From Oikopleura dioica (Eukaryota > Chordata > Appendicularia > Copelata > Oikopleuridae), in assembly GCA_907165135.1 (NCBI GenBank), contig OU015567.1:9801001-9865000 (forward strand): a stretch of 64,000 nt of DNA, given 5' to 3'. This document shows, piece after piece, positions 1-12,700 of the stretch. The translations under genes were made by a program, and so were the position numbers. The stretch's first letter is position 1; every line of letters starts with the position of its first letter. The notes below the pieces were generated by a model that did not search any database, was not told the DNA's origin, and saw only the letters and a list, made by a program, of their open reading frames with translations.

Positions 1-3000
1 GCTTTGTTTACTGTCGATACACGAGGCGCCGGTACTGGAGGCATGGGTCTTGCAATTGAAGGCCCTTCTGATGCGAAAATTCGATGTGTTGATAACAAAG
101 ATGGAACCTGTACTGTTGAGTACTTCCCAGAACAACCTGGTGAGTATGAAATCTTCATCACTTATGGTGGCGAAGCAATTCCAGGCAGTCCTTACTCCGT
201 GCTTGTTTCTGACAAGGTCGATCCCTCGAAGGTGCGCCTCAGTGGTGATGGTATTGACGATGTTGTTCGAGCAAACGTAAAGTCTGCATTTACGATCGAC
301 TGCACCCAAGCTGGCGTTGCTCCACTTGAGACCACTGTCCGAGGACCATCAGGACATACCCGAGTCGAAATAATTGAGAAGAGCAGCCAAATCTATCAGG
401 CTTGCTACACCGCTCAGGAAATCGGTATTCACGAGGTGACTGTCAAGTACGCCGGTGAAACCGTACCAGAAACTCCCCGACGAGTAAATGTCCTGCCTCA
501 ATATGAAGCCAATAAGGTCAAAGCATCCGGTGCTGGTCTCAATAATCAGGTAATCAGTAAATTTCTTAAACTTGTTACCTATTACTATTAAAATAGGGCG
601 TTCCAGCCTCCATTCCCGTCGAATTCACGATTGACGCCACTGACGCTGGCGAAGGTCATCTGTCTGTCAGAATTACCGACCCAGAAGGCAACGACAAGAA
701 GGCGTCGATCAATGACAACCAAGATGGCACTTTTACCGTGAAGTACGTAAATTTATTTCCTCTCGGGAACACAAATAACTTTTTATTATAGATACGTGCC
801 AGACATGGTCGGCAGGTACACGATCGACATCTGCTACGGTGGCGATGGAATTCCAAACAATCCTTTCCCCGTTCGCGCTGTGCAATTCGGCGATGCCAAC
901 AGATGTACTGTCTCCGGATCTGGAATTCAAGAACGAATCCAGGTCAACAAGGAAGTTTCTTGCAGTGTTAACACCGCTCAAGCTGGTACCGCCAAAGTCA
1001 CTGGTTCCGTCATTGCTCCTTCCGGTCAGTTTGTCGAGTGCGATGTTTTCGAAAATGGTGACAGTACCTTTGATGTTTTCTACACGGCAACTGAAGTTGG
1101 AGAACATCAAGTTAACCTCCGATACGGCGGTCAGCATATTCGAGGATCTCCTTTCTACGTTTCTGCTGAACAACTTGGAGTAACTGGATCTCTCTACCCA
1201 GCTAATGACTTCCGTCAATTTGACATGTGTCTTCCCGTTCACTACGAGTCTCAAGTTACTGGTCTCGTCACCATGCCTTCTGGAGCCACCTGCCCGCCTC
1301 AGATTATCGATAACGGTGATGGAACTTGTACCGTCAAGTACCAGCCCACTGAAGCCGGTCTTCATGAGATGGCAATTTACCAGAATGGAGTCCACATCAA
1401 TGGCTCTCCACTGAACTTCTACGTAGATGCCTATGAATCTGGTCACGTCACCGCTTACGGACCTGGTCTTAGCTACGGTCGATGCAACGAGCCTTGTCCC
1501 TTTACCATCGTTACTGAGCGCGCTGGAGCTGGAAACCTTGCTCTCTCATGCGAAGGACCTTCAAAGGCTGAATTCTCTTGCGTGGATAACAAGGATGGAA
1601 CCTGCTCCGTTGAATATCTTCCAACTGCACCAGGCGAATATAAAATCCACGTCAAGTTCGCTGACGAGCATATTCCTGGCTCACCCTTCATGGCGCATGT
1701 TACTGCTGGTGCAAATGCTCAAGCTAGCTACGGAAGCCTCTCTGAGATTCCTCTTCTTTTGAATGAAAGCGATTTGACTCAGCTTGACTGCACTCTTCGA
1801 GCACCGTCCGGGAAAGAAGAACCAGTCAAGCTGCGACATCTTTCAAACGGCGGTGTTGGAATTTGTTTCACTCCAAAACAAGTCGGCGAGCACCTTATCT
1901 TCGTCAAAAAGCGAGGCAAAGATGTTCAAAACTCTCCTTTCCGAGTTTTCGTCAGCCAATCTGAAGTCGGAGACGCTGGCAAGGTTCGTGTTTACGGACC
2001 TGGCGTTGCAAAATCTGTCGCTACTATGGAGCTGGCTGAGTTTTTCGTAGATACAAAGAATGCTGGTTATGGTGGTCTCGCTCTCTCGGTTGAAGGCCCT
2101 TCAAAGGTTGATATCAACTGTGAAGACCGTGAGGACAATGAGTGCCGAGTCACTTACATGCCACAAGAACCGGGCGTCTACCAGATCAATGTCAAATTTG
2201 CAGATCGCCACGTGACCGGCAGTCCATTCACTGTTCGCGCTGACGGCCAGGGAAAACTCAAAGAATCAATCGTCCGACATAGAAAGGCCGCTCAAGCTGC
2301 TCAAGTCGGCAACACTTGCGATTTGAATTTGAAAATTCCAAGTAAGAGAGCCGATTGAACTTGCAGGAAATAATGATTTCTTTCAGACATGAGTGTTGCA
2401 GATTTGACTGCATCGGTAATTTCGCCATCAAATAAGACCGAAGAAGCGCAGATCATCGAAACTGAAGAGTCTAATTACTCCATTCGCTTTGTCCCAAGAG
2501 TAAGTTAAATAATCAAAGAAAATCTCCGAGCAAATATTTAAGGAAACCGGTATTCATACCGTGAATGTTCTCTACCGGGGCAATCATGTACCTGGCTCCC
2601 CCTTCAACTTCACCGTCGGTGAAATGACATCTGGAGGTGCTAACAAAGTCACCGCTACCGGCCCTGGACTAGAACATGCTCTTATCAACATCCCAGCCGA
2701 GTTTTCGATCTGGACACACGAAGCTGGAGCTGGTGGGCTTTCCATTGCCGTGGAAGGACCTTCCAAGGCTGAGATCAACTTTGAGGACCGAAAAGATGGC
2801 TCATGTGGTGTTCACTACCTCGTCTCTCAGCCAGGTAAAATTCAAATTGAGTTACAAAGAGGTCAAATTTATTTTTAGGCGATTACGAAGTCTGCGTGAA
2901 ATTCAACGAAGATCACATTTCCGGCTCTCCTTTCCCGGTTACTGTAACTGATGGTGCACCACCAAAATCAGACGCTTCAAAAGTTCGAGCTTCTGGAAAG

Positions 3001-3313
3001 GGTCTTGTCGCCCCGAAAATGGGCCCTGACAACGAGTTCCATGTCAACGCTGACAAAGCTGGTAAGTTCGAGCGAATATATAAGAAGCAGTCCATGTTTT
3101 CAAAATATTTACGAAATTCTTTCAGGTAAAAACGTGCTTATGGTCGGCATCATCGGTCCTAACAGTCCCTGCGAAGAAGTGATGATCAAACATCTTGGCC
3201 AGCGCGAATACAATGTCACTTACACCGTATTAGAGCCAGGAGACTACGTTCTCGTCGTCAAATGGGGCGATGAGCACATTCCTGGCTCGCCTTTCCATGT
3301 GAATGTTCCGTAA
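1..3313 (+). CDS. FLN: Filamin, 3' part (about the last 11 Ig-like filamin repeats)
   Basis: Actin cross-linking scaffold protein of the cytoskeleton. The 5' end lies outside the window, so the actin-binding calponin-homology domains are not seen. About 11 filamin/ABP280 repeats can be counted from the recurring motif 'PGSPF', 'SGSPF' or 'NGSPL' at repeat ends and the 'NKDGTC.V.Y.P..PG.Y' core. The protein ends '[16 protein letters not shown]', nearly the same ending as vertebrate filamins, so the last repeat should be the dimerisation repeat. Six introns were placed by frame: 550-596, 743-791, 2342-2386, 2500-2542, 2835-2878 and 3062-3125, all GT-AG and 43-64 bp. Reading frame is intact throughout. 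Identity is very secure; which filamin paralogue is not determined. Confidence 0.95.
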
Positions 3314-3653
3314 ATTGAAAACTACGGAAATCGTCGCTATTTTATCCCAATGCTAGCCTTCTTACCTACACTTGTATCTCGAATTTAAAAAACCCACCTC
3401 CACCCAATCTTCTTCTTTCTCCACCACCACCAATCCGAGTTACAGACAAAAACAGCATCTTTATTATTAAACTCGCCACCTTGAGTGGTACAATGCTTTC
3501 TGCCAAAGAACCAAGCAAACTTCAACAATCCCTTTTAGTACGAAATTATTTTATTATATTTCCGAAGAATTCGCACCAAATGGCACTACTGTACATAATC
3601 TACTATCTCGTGGCCAACAATTAATAATACTGGCAAATGTATCTTTCAATGAA

Positions 3654-3690
3654 AATAAAAACAATGCATGGCTGCGTTTTTAGCAATAAA
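3654..3690 (+). terminator. Filamin polyadenylation signals
   Basis: Two AATAAA hexamers at 3654-3659 and 3685-3690 lie about 340-380 bp after the filamin stop codon. They are the obvious candidates for 3' end formation. The stretch 3314-4134 between the two convergent genes holds nothing else that I recognise. Confidence 0.5.
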
Positions 3691-4134
3691 ACAAAGTTTC
3701 TTTTCAAAGAAATATGTATTTAACATTTCAGGATTTTGAACTTTGATCGTAGCAGGAAGAGGGGTTGGAACTTTGAAAGAGCTTTCAGTTATTTACAAAA
3801 GCGAGGAAGAAAAGAGAGTGGCGCTAGAAATTACGCTTGAAAGGAAAAAAAAATAACGACCCGCGCTGAAATTTGAAACAAGGGCAGCTCGTGGGCATAA
3901 AGCAAGTTTATCTAATAATGAACTTGGAAGACGCTGATTCAAAAAAAAAAACGAGGGAGTGGCAGATTCAACTTTGTACAGGAGGCAGGTGATCTAAGAT
4001 TGACCACGAATTGGAAGAATTCAAAGTGTCTTCGCGAATGAATTGAGCTCTTTCAGCGAGTGCTCCTGAATATGATCAGCCATTTCTAGCTCGGTTTCCG
4101 TCGCGTGGCTGCATATCTAAAGACGTGGCTAGAA

Positions 4135-7077
4135 TTATGCTTGAATCGCACTCCGATGTACCTTGCATTGATGATTTAGAGCCAAAACTTGGACTTTGAT
4201 GAATGTATTGAAGTACTGTCCCAGGTTGTCCATTTTGTATGCACCATTTTCGAAAGACATACCGTTCGACGAGTTCGCTTTTGGCTTCTCAAGCCGCATT
4301 TTGAAGGTTTGTTGCTCGCTAATTTTTCCTTTGTTGTCGCACACTTTGAAGGTTGGAGAATCTTCTTCTTCTGTCAGAATCGAGTTTCCGTGGAGTGCTT
4401 GCTGCGGCTCTGAAGATACGCCTTTGAAGATAAAGCAATAATGATATAAAATATTAATAGAATAATTAAGTAAAGATGTATTTACCTCTTCGAGAGTCAT
4501 TTTCCGCCGTCTTAGGGCTTTCACTTGGATCCAAACTTGAAACCTGTTCATTTGAAGTGTATTCCGTTGACTGGCTCTCTTCTGGAGACATCTCACTGAA
4601 AGAACAAGCAGTCAAGATATTTTCGCGATTTGCGTAACAAACCTTGGAGATTTTGAAAGAACAGAGGAGCCCCAGCTTTTGTAAAGATTCGTGTTCGCTG
4701 TGTCAATTTCATTCTTCTTGTTAATATAAAACGTTTTCGCAGCATACTTGCTCTTTGAAGCCTACAAAGCTGTGTTAATTTTTAAAGTTATTGGTATTGT
4801 TTTCTATGCCGCTGCTTATTTAGACCTGCAGAAAAAATCAAACCTGGCTATAAAAGTCGCTGTAAAATGGATTTGCGGGTGGGATGCCAAACTAAAAGTT
4901 AACGCATAAAAATAAATATCTGTGAATCATTAATAAGGTCTCAAGGACAAGAAATAGTAATTGAAGCAATCAACATAGAAGTATAAGTGCGAAAGATTTT
5001 GATTCCGACATTAATCGTATATAAATAGTAAAAAGCGTGCTATCTCCCTTCTTGCATCTCCCACCACCGACATCAAGGTATTTAATCAACGAAAAAGCTC
5101 ATGCAAATAGACTTACTGGGGGGATTTTGAGGGCCGAACCAGGATCAAGGGCTCCGTAGAGGCCGGAGCGCGGGGGAGCTGTAGTTGTCGCAGAAACTGT
5201 ACGAAGAACTTTCTGCTTCTCGAGGGCAGAGGGCGACGGACTTGTTGTCGAGGAGCTTTCGTTGGCAAGTCGCACTATTCGACTTTTCCCGTCTTCGAAG
5301 CTGACGCTGACTGAATTGGACATTAAAATTCCGGAAAGGATATTAAGTCGTTCTACCGGAGCATCCGCCTCTTCTTTCAATCGCGACAACCTTCTTGTTC
5401 AATTTCGAGGAAAGTATTCCTTTCAAGTAGATTATATTTTCGTTTGTCAGCAATTTGGTGTTTTCTAAGGCTTCAGGTGAGGGAATATCTATCGTTGCCG
5501 AGCGGCGAACAGCATTTGAAAGCTATGGAAAACATGAGCAATAAAATATTGAAAAATTCGATATGAAGATGAAAGAAAACAATTCTTTTGTAAAGAGTCT
5601 TTATGTTTATCGCTGTATGATAAGTTTAAACACGATCGATAACTGTGCAATTATATTAGATAGAATCTTGAGAGGAACATAATTACTACTCAATGAAAAG
5701 TATTCGACTGCAATTATGTTCTTCTTTAGATCCTATCATATTAAAAACATGCGCTTGCAGATGCACGGCCATAGTTATTCTTTTATTAAATTTTTATGTT
5801 TGCAAGACTATCGAAGTTTACCTGGGGTATGTACTGAGGGAGAGAGCTGGGAATGGTTTGGGCCACTGAAACTGGCAGCATACTCGGAACTGAGGGCATC
5901 AAAGGGAATGTTCGTTGAGCGAGGGACCAAGGCATCTGGACGGGAGCGACCATTGGCGGAATCGAAGGAGCAGTAGGTGGAGAGTTTTGGAATACTCCTT
6001 TCGGATCCTGGACTAAAATCCTGAACAATTCAGTTAATACTGCTCTGTAATGACGAAAGTAAATGTCATTTGCTGGTAGACGTACTTGACATTATGACGG
6101 TGGTTTGCTTTCAGGTGGCGAATGGCCTGGAGGATCGTCGTAAAAGTCGTCTTTCCTTTACAGAAAGTGCAGCTATAAGCTTGATGTCGCCGCTGATTTT
6201 TCGTAATAACAAAGTACGGAGTCTCAATACTTTGTCCATGGAGACGGCGATTGCTCAAGATTGGACTTTCCAGGCAGCCTTTCTCTGCGTCAACGTACCA
6301 ATAGAGTCGGAAGGATTTGATAAATGCATCATCGCTATCAAACTGCACCTGAAATACGCGAATAAACGGGGAAATAGTTATTTATGCTCATTACATTTCT
6401 TCTAATGACGCAAAGTGGGCCGATGGGATGCTCGTTCGTGACGCCAATCAGTTGAGAGTCCTTGTCCTGTTGCTGAACGGAAGTGGCTGCGTTGTGGAAG
6501 ATTCCGTCCGAGTACGATTTACAAAGGGTTCGTTTAAGCAAGGGCTTCTTCGGATGCTCTGGCTTGGAGAGGAAAGAGGCGGAAAAGTTAGTTTTTCCTT
6601 CAGGAGTAAAATTGTTGACTGGAGATTTCTGAAACAGGAGATAGAAAAGTTCGAAGCAAAGCGGTTCTACCTGAGGTATTCTTGTAGATGTTGAATTGGG
6701 AAGTGGCGGAAGGGGAGGTATTGAATTTGTGGAAGAGATTGAATTCATAGATTCGACGGATTTTGGGCGTTCAGGGCGGTTCTAGGGCAATTATGAAATA
6801 ATCTGATTGCATCAAAGTATCTTACTTTTTTGGCATCTTCATCTCTAAGGACTTCTTGCTGCGCCTTCAGTGCATCAGCAGCATTGGCGACTGAAGAGCA
6901 CTCTACGTCTATGTCATCCCCTTCGTCCAAAACGCTCGTCTGCGTTTGCAAACGCGGCTGTTCGACAATGACGCTCGTCCCATTTTCTACCTTTTTAGGA
7001 GTTTCGGCCGCGTCGGCCGGATCGCTTGGCTGATCGAAACTTGCCGACGACTGTTGCTGATCTTCGGAGTCACTCAT
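4135..7077 (-). CDS. Unrecognised acidic/Ser-Pro-rich protein with one C2H2-like zinc finger
   Basis: A multi-exon minus-strand gene. It starts at the ATG at 7077 ('MSDSEDQQQ') and ends at the TAA at 4135. The N-terminal ~110 residues are acidic and low complexity. A middle exon (about 6348-6060) is the most domain-like part: 'FRLYWYVDAEKG' followed by 'YSCTFC' with a downstream 'HLKANHRH', which fits a C-X2-C...H-X4/5-H zinc finger. Proline-rich (about 5990-5820) and Ser/Thr-rich segments follow. The C-terminal exon (4413-4135) is lysine/glutamate-rich. Introns are 40-100 bp, for example the one after 'DEDAKK' near 6824. I looked for similarity to Polycomb zinc-finger proteins (SUZ12, AEBP2) and could not establish it. 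A nuclear role is only inferred from the finger. Exon borders between 4.4 and 5.6 kb are approximate. Confidence 0.6.
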
Positions 7078-8504
7078 TCCGACCGTGTCTTTAGTGAAAA
7101 ACTAAAGCAGATAAATTAATCCTTGTACCGTTTATCTGGAAAGGGTAAGTGAAAAGTAAAGGAGGGGAACTCCTTCCAGAACTTTTTCTACTTTCAGTTA
7201 ATGCTTGAGCGCCCAAGCACTTCTACCCTCGCTCAATTATAATTATACTTTCTTACTTCTGAGATGAATTTTAGATAGGGAAGATTTGGAAACAGGAACC
7301 ACTTTTTCCTTCAATAAATTCTAGCAAAAAATCTCAGTAGAAAATTTTTTTTTGCGAAAAATAAAATATTATCTGCCGTGGCTCGTGAATCACTTGAGTG
7401 ACGAGGAAAACGATTTGCGTTTTTTCTTTTAAAAATTCCGTATGTGATAATTTATTCTCCCCTGAGAGGTTACCACATGGAAAAAAATTCAAACGTCACT
7501 TGGGCAAATGGAAATGTTTGCCCCTTAACCAACTTTAGTTCATCACTTCTTGCTTGCCAAAAAATTCGTAAGAAAATGCATTTACTGATTCCGAAAGCTT
7601 TTCAAATTCATCATCTTGAGCAAATAACTACTTCAAAACGGAGTTCAACATAAATTTGATACTCAAGCTACTTTTCTCAAATTTCTTCATCGCCGAGGGA
7701 ACTTCTATGGAAAGTTGCCAGAAAAGATCAATGTCTACAGATAGTAGGAACCGATTTTAGTTGGGCACTTGTTGAGATGATATATATCAAATGATAATTA
7801 AGACCGCTTTTTGTAAATAAAAGTGGCATATATACTCTCAGTACCTCGCGCTATAAAATCGTTAATAATTGCGTTTTCTCCTCGTTAAATTTAAAAATCA
7901 GAACTAGGAATAGCTAAAGCCGCGATGTTAAAATTCGAGTCCGTCTTGGGATAATAAAACCGGATGTGTTGAAGAGCGCAAGTCACAAATTTGATAGATG
8001 TGCATTTTCTCATGTTAATTATTCAAAATTGAGAGATAAAATTTAGCTAAAGTCTGGTTGACGAACAGCTTTATTAATAAATTATTAATGCAACGCGCTG
8101 GGAAGGATTTTTATGCTGAGTTTTAGAAGACGCTTTATGAAATTCTACCACGGTAATTGCCTCATTTATCAATTTTATGATGATCAGAATCGGAATCGTT
8201 AGTTTTATCGAGTAACTACGGAGCTCTTGAGCGAATATGTCGAACACTCATTTCTGGCGCCGCCTTTTGTGTAAAAAGTTTGCTCAGAGTAAATATAGCC
8301 TCTTATGGAAGCACTCGAGTACAGACTGCTGAAAGTCAAACAAAACTGAAAATCATGGGGGTATTGACGCAAATTTCAAATGAAAAACGCTACCCTCATA
8401 AAAGCCCATTACACCGCATTTTCGTCATGTATATCATGTATCAGTATCTGTCTGTATCATACAGTTGATATGTCATTGCTCAAATACAAGGTGATACTGT
8501 TAGA

Positions 8505-8693
8505 CTATTCAATTACAGTCTTGTTAGATAGCGATTCGTAAAACGAATCATCAAAAATCGACTCGAATTTCGTGCGTTTAGGACCCATTTTTGCCTGAGC
8601 AAACCTTTTTTCATAATCGTAAATTCTGCTTCTATTCACAAATCTCTCTACAAACGCGTTACGAGGCAAGTAAGTACCATAAACCATTTCCAT
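8505..8693 (-). CDS. Possible small ORF, 62 aa
   Basis: An ATG-initiated ORF of 62 codons with a balanced composition ('MEMVYGTYLPRNAF' start, 'DDSFYESL' near the end). No transmembrane segment or known motif is visible. It has no obvious partner exon. It is listed because it is the most protein-like ORF in the 7.1-9.8 kb block, but it could be chance. Confidence 0.25.
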   Translation of the reverse strand: MEMVYGTYLPRNAFVERFVNRSRIYDYEKRFAQAKMGPKRTKFESIFDDSFYESLSNKTVIE

Positions 8694-9600
8694 CAGCGAT
8701 AGGCGACCTTACCCAACCGACAACGCATAGAGGCAATAAAACTTGAGCATACTAAAACTTCAACGTTGATTAGCGGATACTTCTACCTCCTTTATGATTC
8801 TACTCTCCATGAATCACTAATCAACAACACCTGTTACAGTTATATGTGACTACGTTAATTCAAAATTTTATTTGAAAGAAGTCAACGGGGCATAAATTAA
8901 CGATGAGCTCAGAGGAGCAAGTTTGTTCTAATCTCCAATTGACGTCATTCACTATTTTCAACGAAGAAAAAAGTTATCGTCTAGCATTTTTCCTCATCGT
9001 TTCCCTGTAATAAAGATTATGTGAACCGGTGAATATTCGAAAAATGCTCAAAAACAGACTTTCCTGATCGGAAAATATTAAGTTACAGACCGTTTTCAAT
9101 CATTGTATCATTCAAAGAAACTAATGCTCAGAAATCACACCAAAAACACTGCTCCCCGAAGCTTACATTCTGCATAAAGCCAAGTCTATCCTTAGAAATA
9201 ACGCCTCGTTTCATTTATTATTTACGATTCATAAATAAATCTTCATAAAATCCCTCGACTGCGTCTAGCCATAAATAAATGCCGACTTTTTTCACACAAA
9301 TTCATTGAATGCAGGCAATCCAGTAATTATGACTGTTACATAATCATTACCTCATTTCGAAGAAAGCCAAGAGGCGATGGTTTTCTTTTCTTACTTCTTT
9401 TTTCTTTATCTCTTTATTTTATTTCTAGAATCGGCTATTCTAGAAATTCCAAAAATATAATTTTTTACGGAGATCAATAAGTCTTGGAAGATGAGTTGGG
9501 TGGGTGTGATGTGTGAGTCGTTAGGAAGAAGGGGGTCGGTTCGCTTGTTGTATCATTTATTGAATGACATCAGAAGAAGACGCGGAGCCAGGAGCGCTCG

Positions 9601-9660
9601 TTTCGGCGCCGCTCATTGGCCAAAAATCCAATTTTCGCGGCGTTGATTGGCGAAAACGCG
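9601..9660 (+). promoter_or_regulatory. GC-rich promoter segment with CCAAT and E2F-like motifs
   Basis: A GC-rich island in an AT-rich block. It has two ATTGG (reverse CCAAT) boxes at about 9615 and 9646, and E2F-like motifs TTTCGGCGCC (9601-9610) and TTTTCGCGG (9632-9640). It lies 130-190 bp upstream of the ATG at 9790, so it is probably the promoter of the TFIIIC-like gene. Confidence 0.45.
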
Positions 9661-9789
9661 CGAGACCGCGCTCCGCGTCAGAGACCGAAAATCAAACGTC
9701 ACAAAGAACAGCGCCTTCTTTCGATAAGGAGCTTCTTTGATCATCTGGTACTGGTCAGGGGACTGTTGATTCTTATCTATCAAGGGGAG

Positions 9790-12700
9790 ATGAGTTGGTT
9801 GAAAAGGGCGACGACGGTTGAGGAAGAAATTGATCAGGCTCGGTTGTAAAGAACAACTTTTGACGGTGGACTTGACCATTCTATATCGAACCTTCGGGCA
9901 GATTCTTTTTCACTAAAAATGACCCGATCAGTAATCGGCGATCACAACCCTTTGAAAAGTTGGAAGCATCGAAAGCCTGGCCCAACTCAATAACTTTCCC
10001 AAGCCAGCCTCTTTCGTCGATCGCCTGGTCATGCGAAAATTTCATAGCCGTCGCTGCGGAAAACGGTTTAGAAGTGATCCACCTCGACAGTCATGTGATC
10101 AAGAAAAAGGCATCAGTTCACAAGGCGGAAGTGCCTCCTCGTCCGGAGGTGATCCCATTCGAGTTAGAAAATTTCAGCGAATTGCTTCACAAATTTCATC
10201 GCAAAGCTCTCTACAAGGCGGCCCATTTTCCCAACGAGTTTTCATGGCACTCAAAGGAAAGAATCAATTTTATATCCGTCAAAAATACTTCATTCAAGTG
10301 TTCTCCTTGTTGATTTCAATCTTAAGGCAATCTACGATCCGTCATTCTTCTTTCATCAAATCAAGCTTGAGCGGTTGAAGACAATGGCGAAAACAAAGGA
10401 GCTCCAGGCAAATCCGACATTGCAGATCGACTCGATTAACTTTCCTCAAACAGTAAAATTCTGGCCGGATCATCCATCTTCTTCCCCACCGATTGGAGGC
10501 TCTATCATGTTTGTCCAGACAAAAGATCATCGTCTCCTCTGCTATAGATTTTGTGAAGCAAATCCTCCATATTGGGATGTCATGGCGGAATTGACAGAAG
10601 TTGTTCGCAAGAAGAAAATTGCCGAGTACGAAATGTACAATCCAAACATTCATACCCAAGCTGACAGCTACGATTTCAAGGATCCCGACATCGACAATGC
10701 TGGGATGCAATTTTATGCCTTGATCAGCTCCCTCAACTTGATTGACTTCTGGTGAGACACGGAATTAGAACTTTAAACATATTTTTATTTAGCTTTTTAA
10801 ATGCTTGTAACGATGGTGAATTGAGTGTAATTATGCTCTTTCAAGATGGCTCGGTCTTTGAAGTAGGGGTTAATATAACTACATATCATGTTACTGTGAA
10901 GAATTGCCTGCTTTTGATCACTGGGAAAGATGGAGTTATTCCAAAGGACAGGGTTTTTGTTCAATCATTCTGAACGTTTTGATCATTTGAAACTTATATT
11001 AGCAAATTATAAAAACCCGATCGCAAGGGAATTGCTCGAGTAAAAGCCATGAGCTCGATTCCACTTTATTTGGTCTGGTCATCTGATGGCGAGGTCTATC
11101 TCCTGGAATCTTCTGGAAACGGACTGAAACTGTGCTCGAGTGCGAAATTCTCCGATTATGAGACACACTGTGTATCGTCAGTGCTTGATAGGAATGAAAA
11201 ACTAAGGATTTTCGCTGGACGAATAAACTTGATTGAAAGCTTCATGGTCGACATAAATGGGGACGATATTCTCATCAATAAGAACTCTTATTCTAAAATT
11301 AGTTCAACGAATACATTGGGATTCATGAGAATAGATGCAAAGCTAATTAGCGGGACAGGTAAATCTTAGATCCTTTGTCCTGTGGAAAAGCTATCCAATA
11401 TTAGCGAGAGAAATCCTACCCCGTTCAAGGCCGGTTAGCTCAGTTGGTTAGAGCGTCGTGCTAATAACGCGAATGTCGCGGGTTCGATCCCCGTACTGGC
11501 CATTCTTTTTGAATCTATTGGTTGATCGTAAAGGAAACTTTTTAGTGAGATGCACTGCGGTCTCCCAGGACGGACTTATTACTACAGTGGAACTGACTGG
11601 TCAAGGTTATCTTCAAAATTTTGGCGCGCTAAAGCAAGTTGAAAAGCCGGTGGACTCGAGGATTGTTTCCACTGCCTTTTCGCCGCATTCCACCACACTT
11701 TGCGTTGGATTCAAAAAGTCTACGATCGTCCATAAGGTTTGTGACAAAGGGGTCGCCGTCATCAACTGGTTTCCAATCATGGACGACTCAGAGTTTGAAC
11801 CAGAGCTGGCGAAGGTCATCACCAGCGTTTCTTTCAAAGAAGAAATGCTTCCTTCAATCGTTGACTTTGTTCTTCCAATGAAGAGGATCAATTCGACATT
11901 TTACGAAATCCAAAGATGCCTTCAAAATTCCAACATGGATACCTTGTGCTACTTCTTGAATAAAACCTTATTATCGGTGAGTTTTTCTCAATATTTCTCC
12001 ATTAAGGATATAGCCGTTCTCAAGGCACTTTCGTAGCGCCGAAATGGAGCGATAAATTTTTTTCATTTCAAGACAGGTCCTACCTAAAATTATGTCTAGA
12101 ATTCGATTCTGATGTTTTTAAAAATTTTTTTCAAAGAAAATTTCTCTCTGGAGCGATTTGAAATCTTACGATCATTTTTTCTCGAAATTTTTCAATTAAA
12201 TCGCTAAAACTAAACCGTGTTTTATTATAAATAACTGCTAATCTATCTTCCTAGGGCCTCAAAATTTCAAAACCCGAGCAAATTTTCATTCTAGCGTCTT
12301 CTTCTTTTTGGCTTTTCTTTTTCATAAATGCTGCGTTCAGGGCGATTGACCAATCAGCGCGCTCTTTCACATGCCCGCCTCACCGCGCGATGGAGGAGGG
12401 CGCCCAGCGCAGCAAACCAGAGCGCTGTCTGACGCTTCGGCTTACTCAAGTAAGCCTCATAAAAATGGCTCTAGAACCATAAATAATTTGAATCTATTAA
12501 AATTTAAGCCCTAGGAATGTAGAGAAAGGTCCAAATTTTTAATTTATCAAAAAAACTCGACCGATTTAATGGAAAATTCTCGAGAAAAAGTGATCGTAAG
12601 ATTTAAAATTGCTCTAGAGAGAAATTTTTCCATTAAAAAATTAAAAAGAACACTAGAATCGGGTTTCTTAGGCAATTTTAGGTAGGGTTCCTTTTGAAAT

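Larger units (their letters stand above)
7078..9789. other. Long non-coding block between divergent genes
   Basis: 2.7 kb with no gene I can support. It is AT-rich with scattered short ORFs on both strands. In this genome, where neighbours are normally 50-300 bp apart, a gap this long is more likely regulatory than empty. Only the promoter-like segment at 9590-9660 and the ORF at 8505-8693 stand out. Confidence 0.5.

Noticed and set aside
4135-7077. SUZ12/AEBP2-type Polycomb zinc-finger assignment
   Set aside because: Only a general C2H2-like spacing is shared; the VEFS box and other hallmarks are not visible.
10265-10330. Apparent 1-bp frameshift (A5 run at 10281) in the TFIIIC-like gene
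   Set aside because: A canonical 49-bp GT-AG intron (10278-10326) joins the two frames exactly, so no error or pseudogene is needed.
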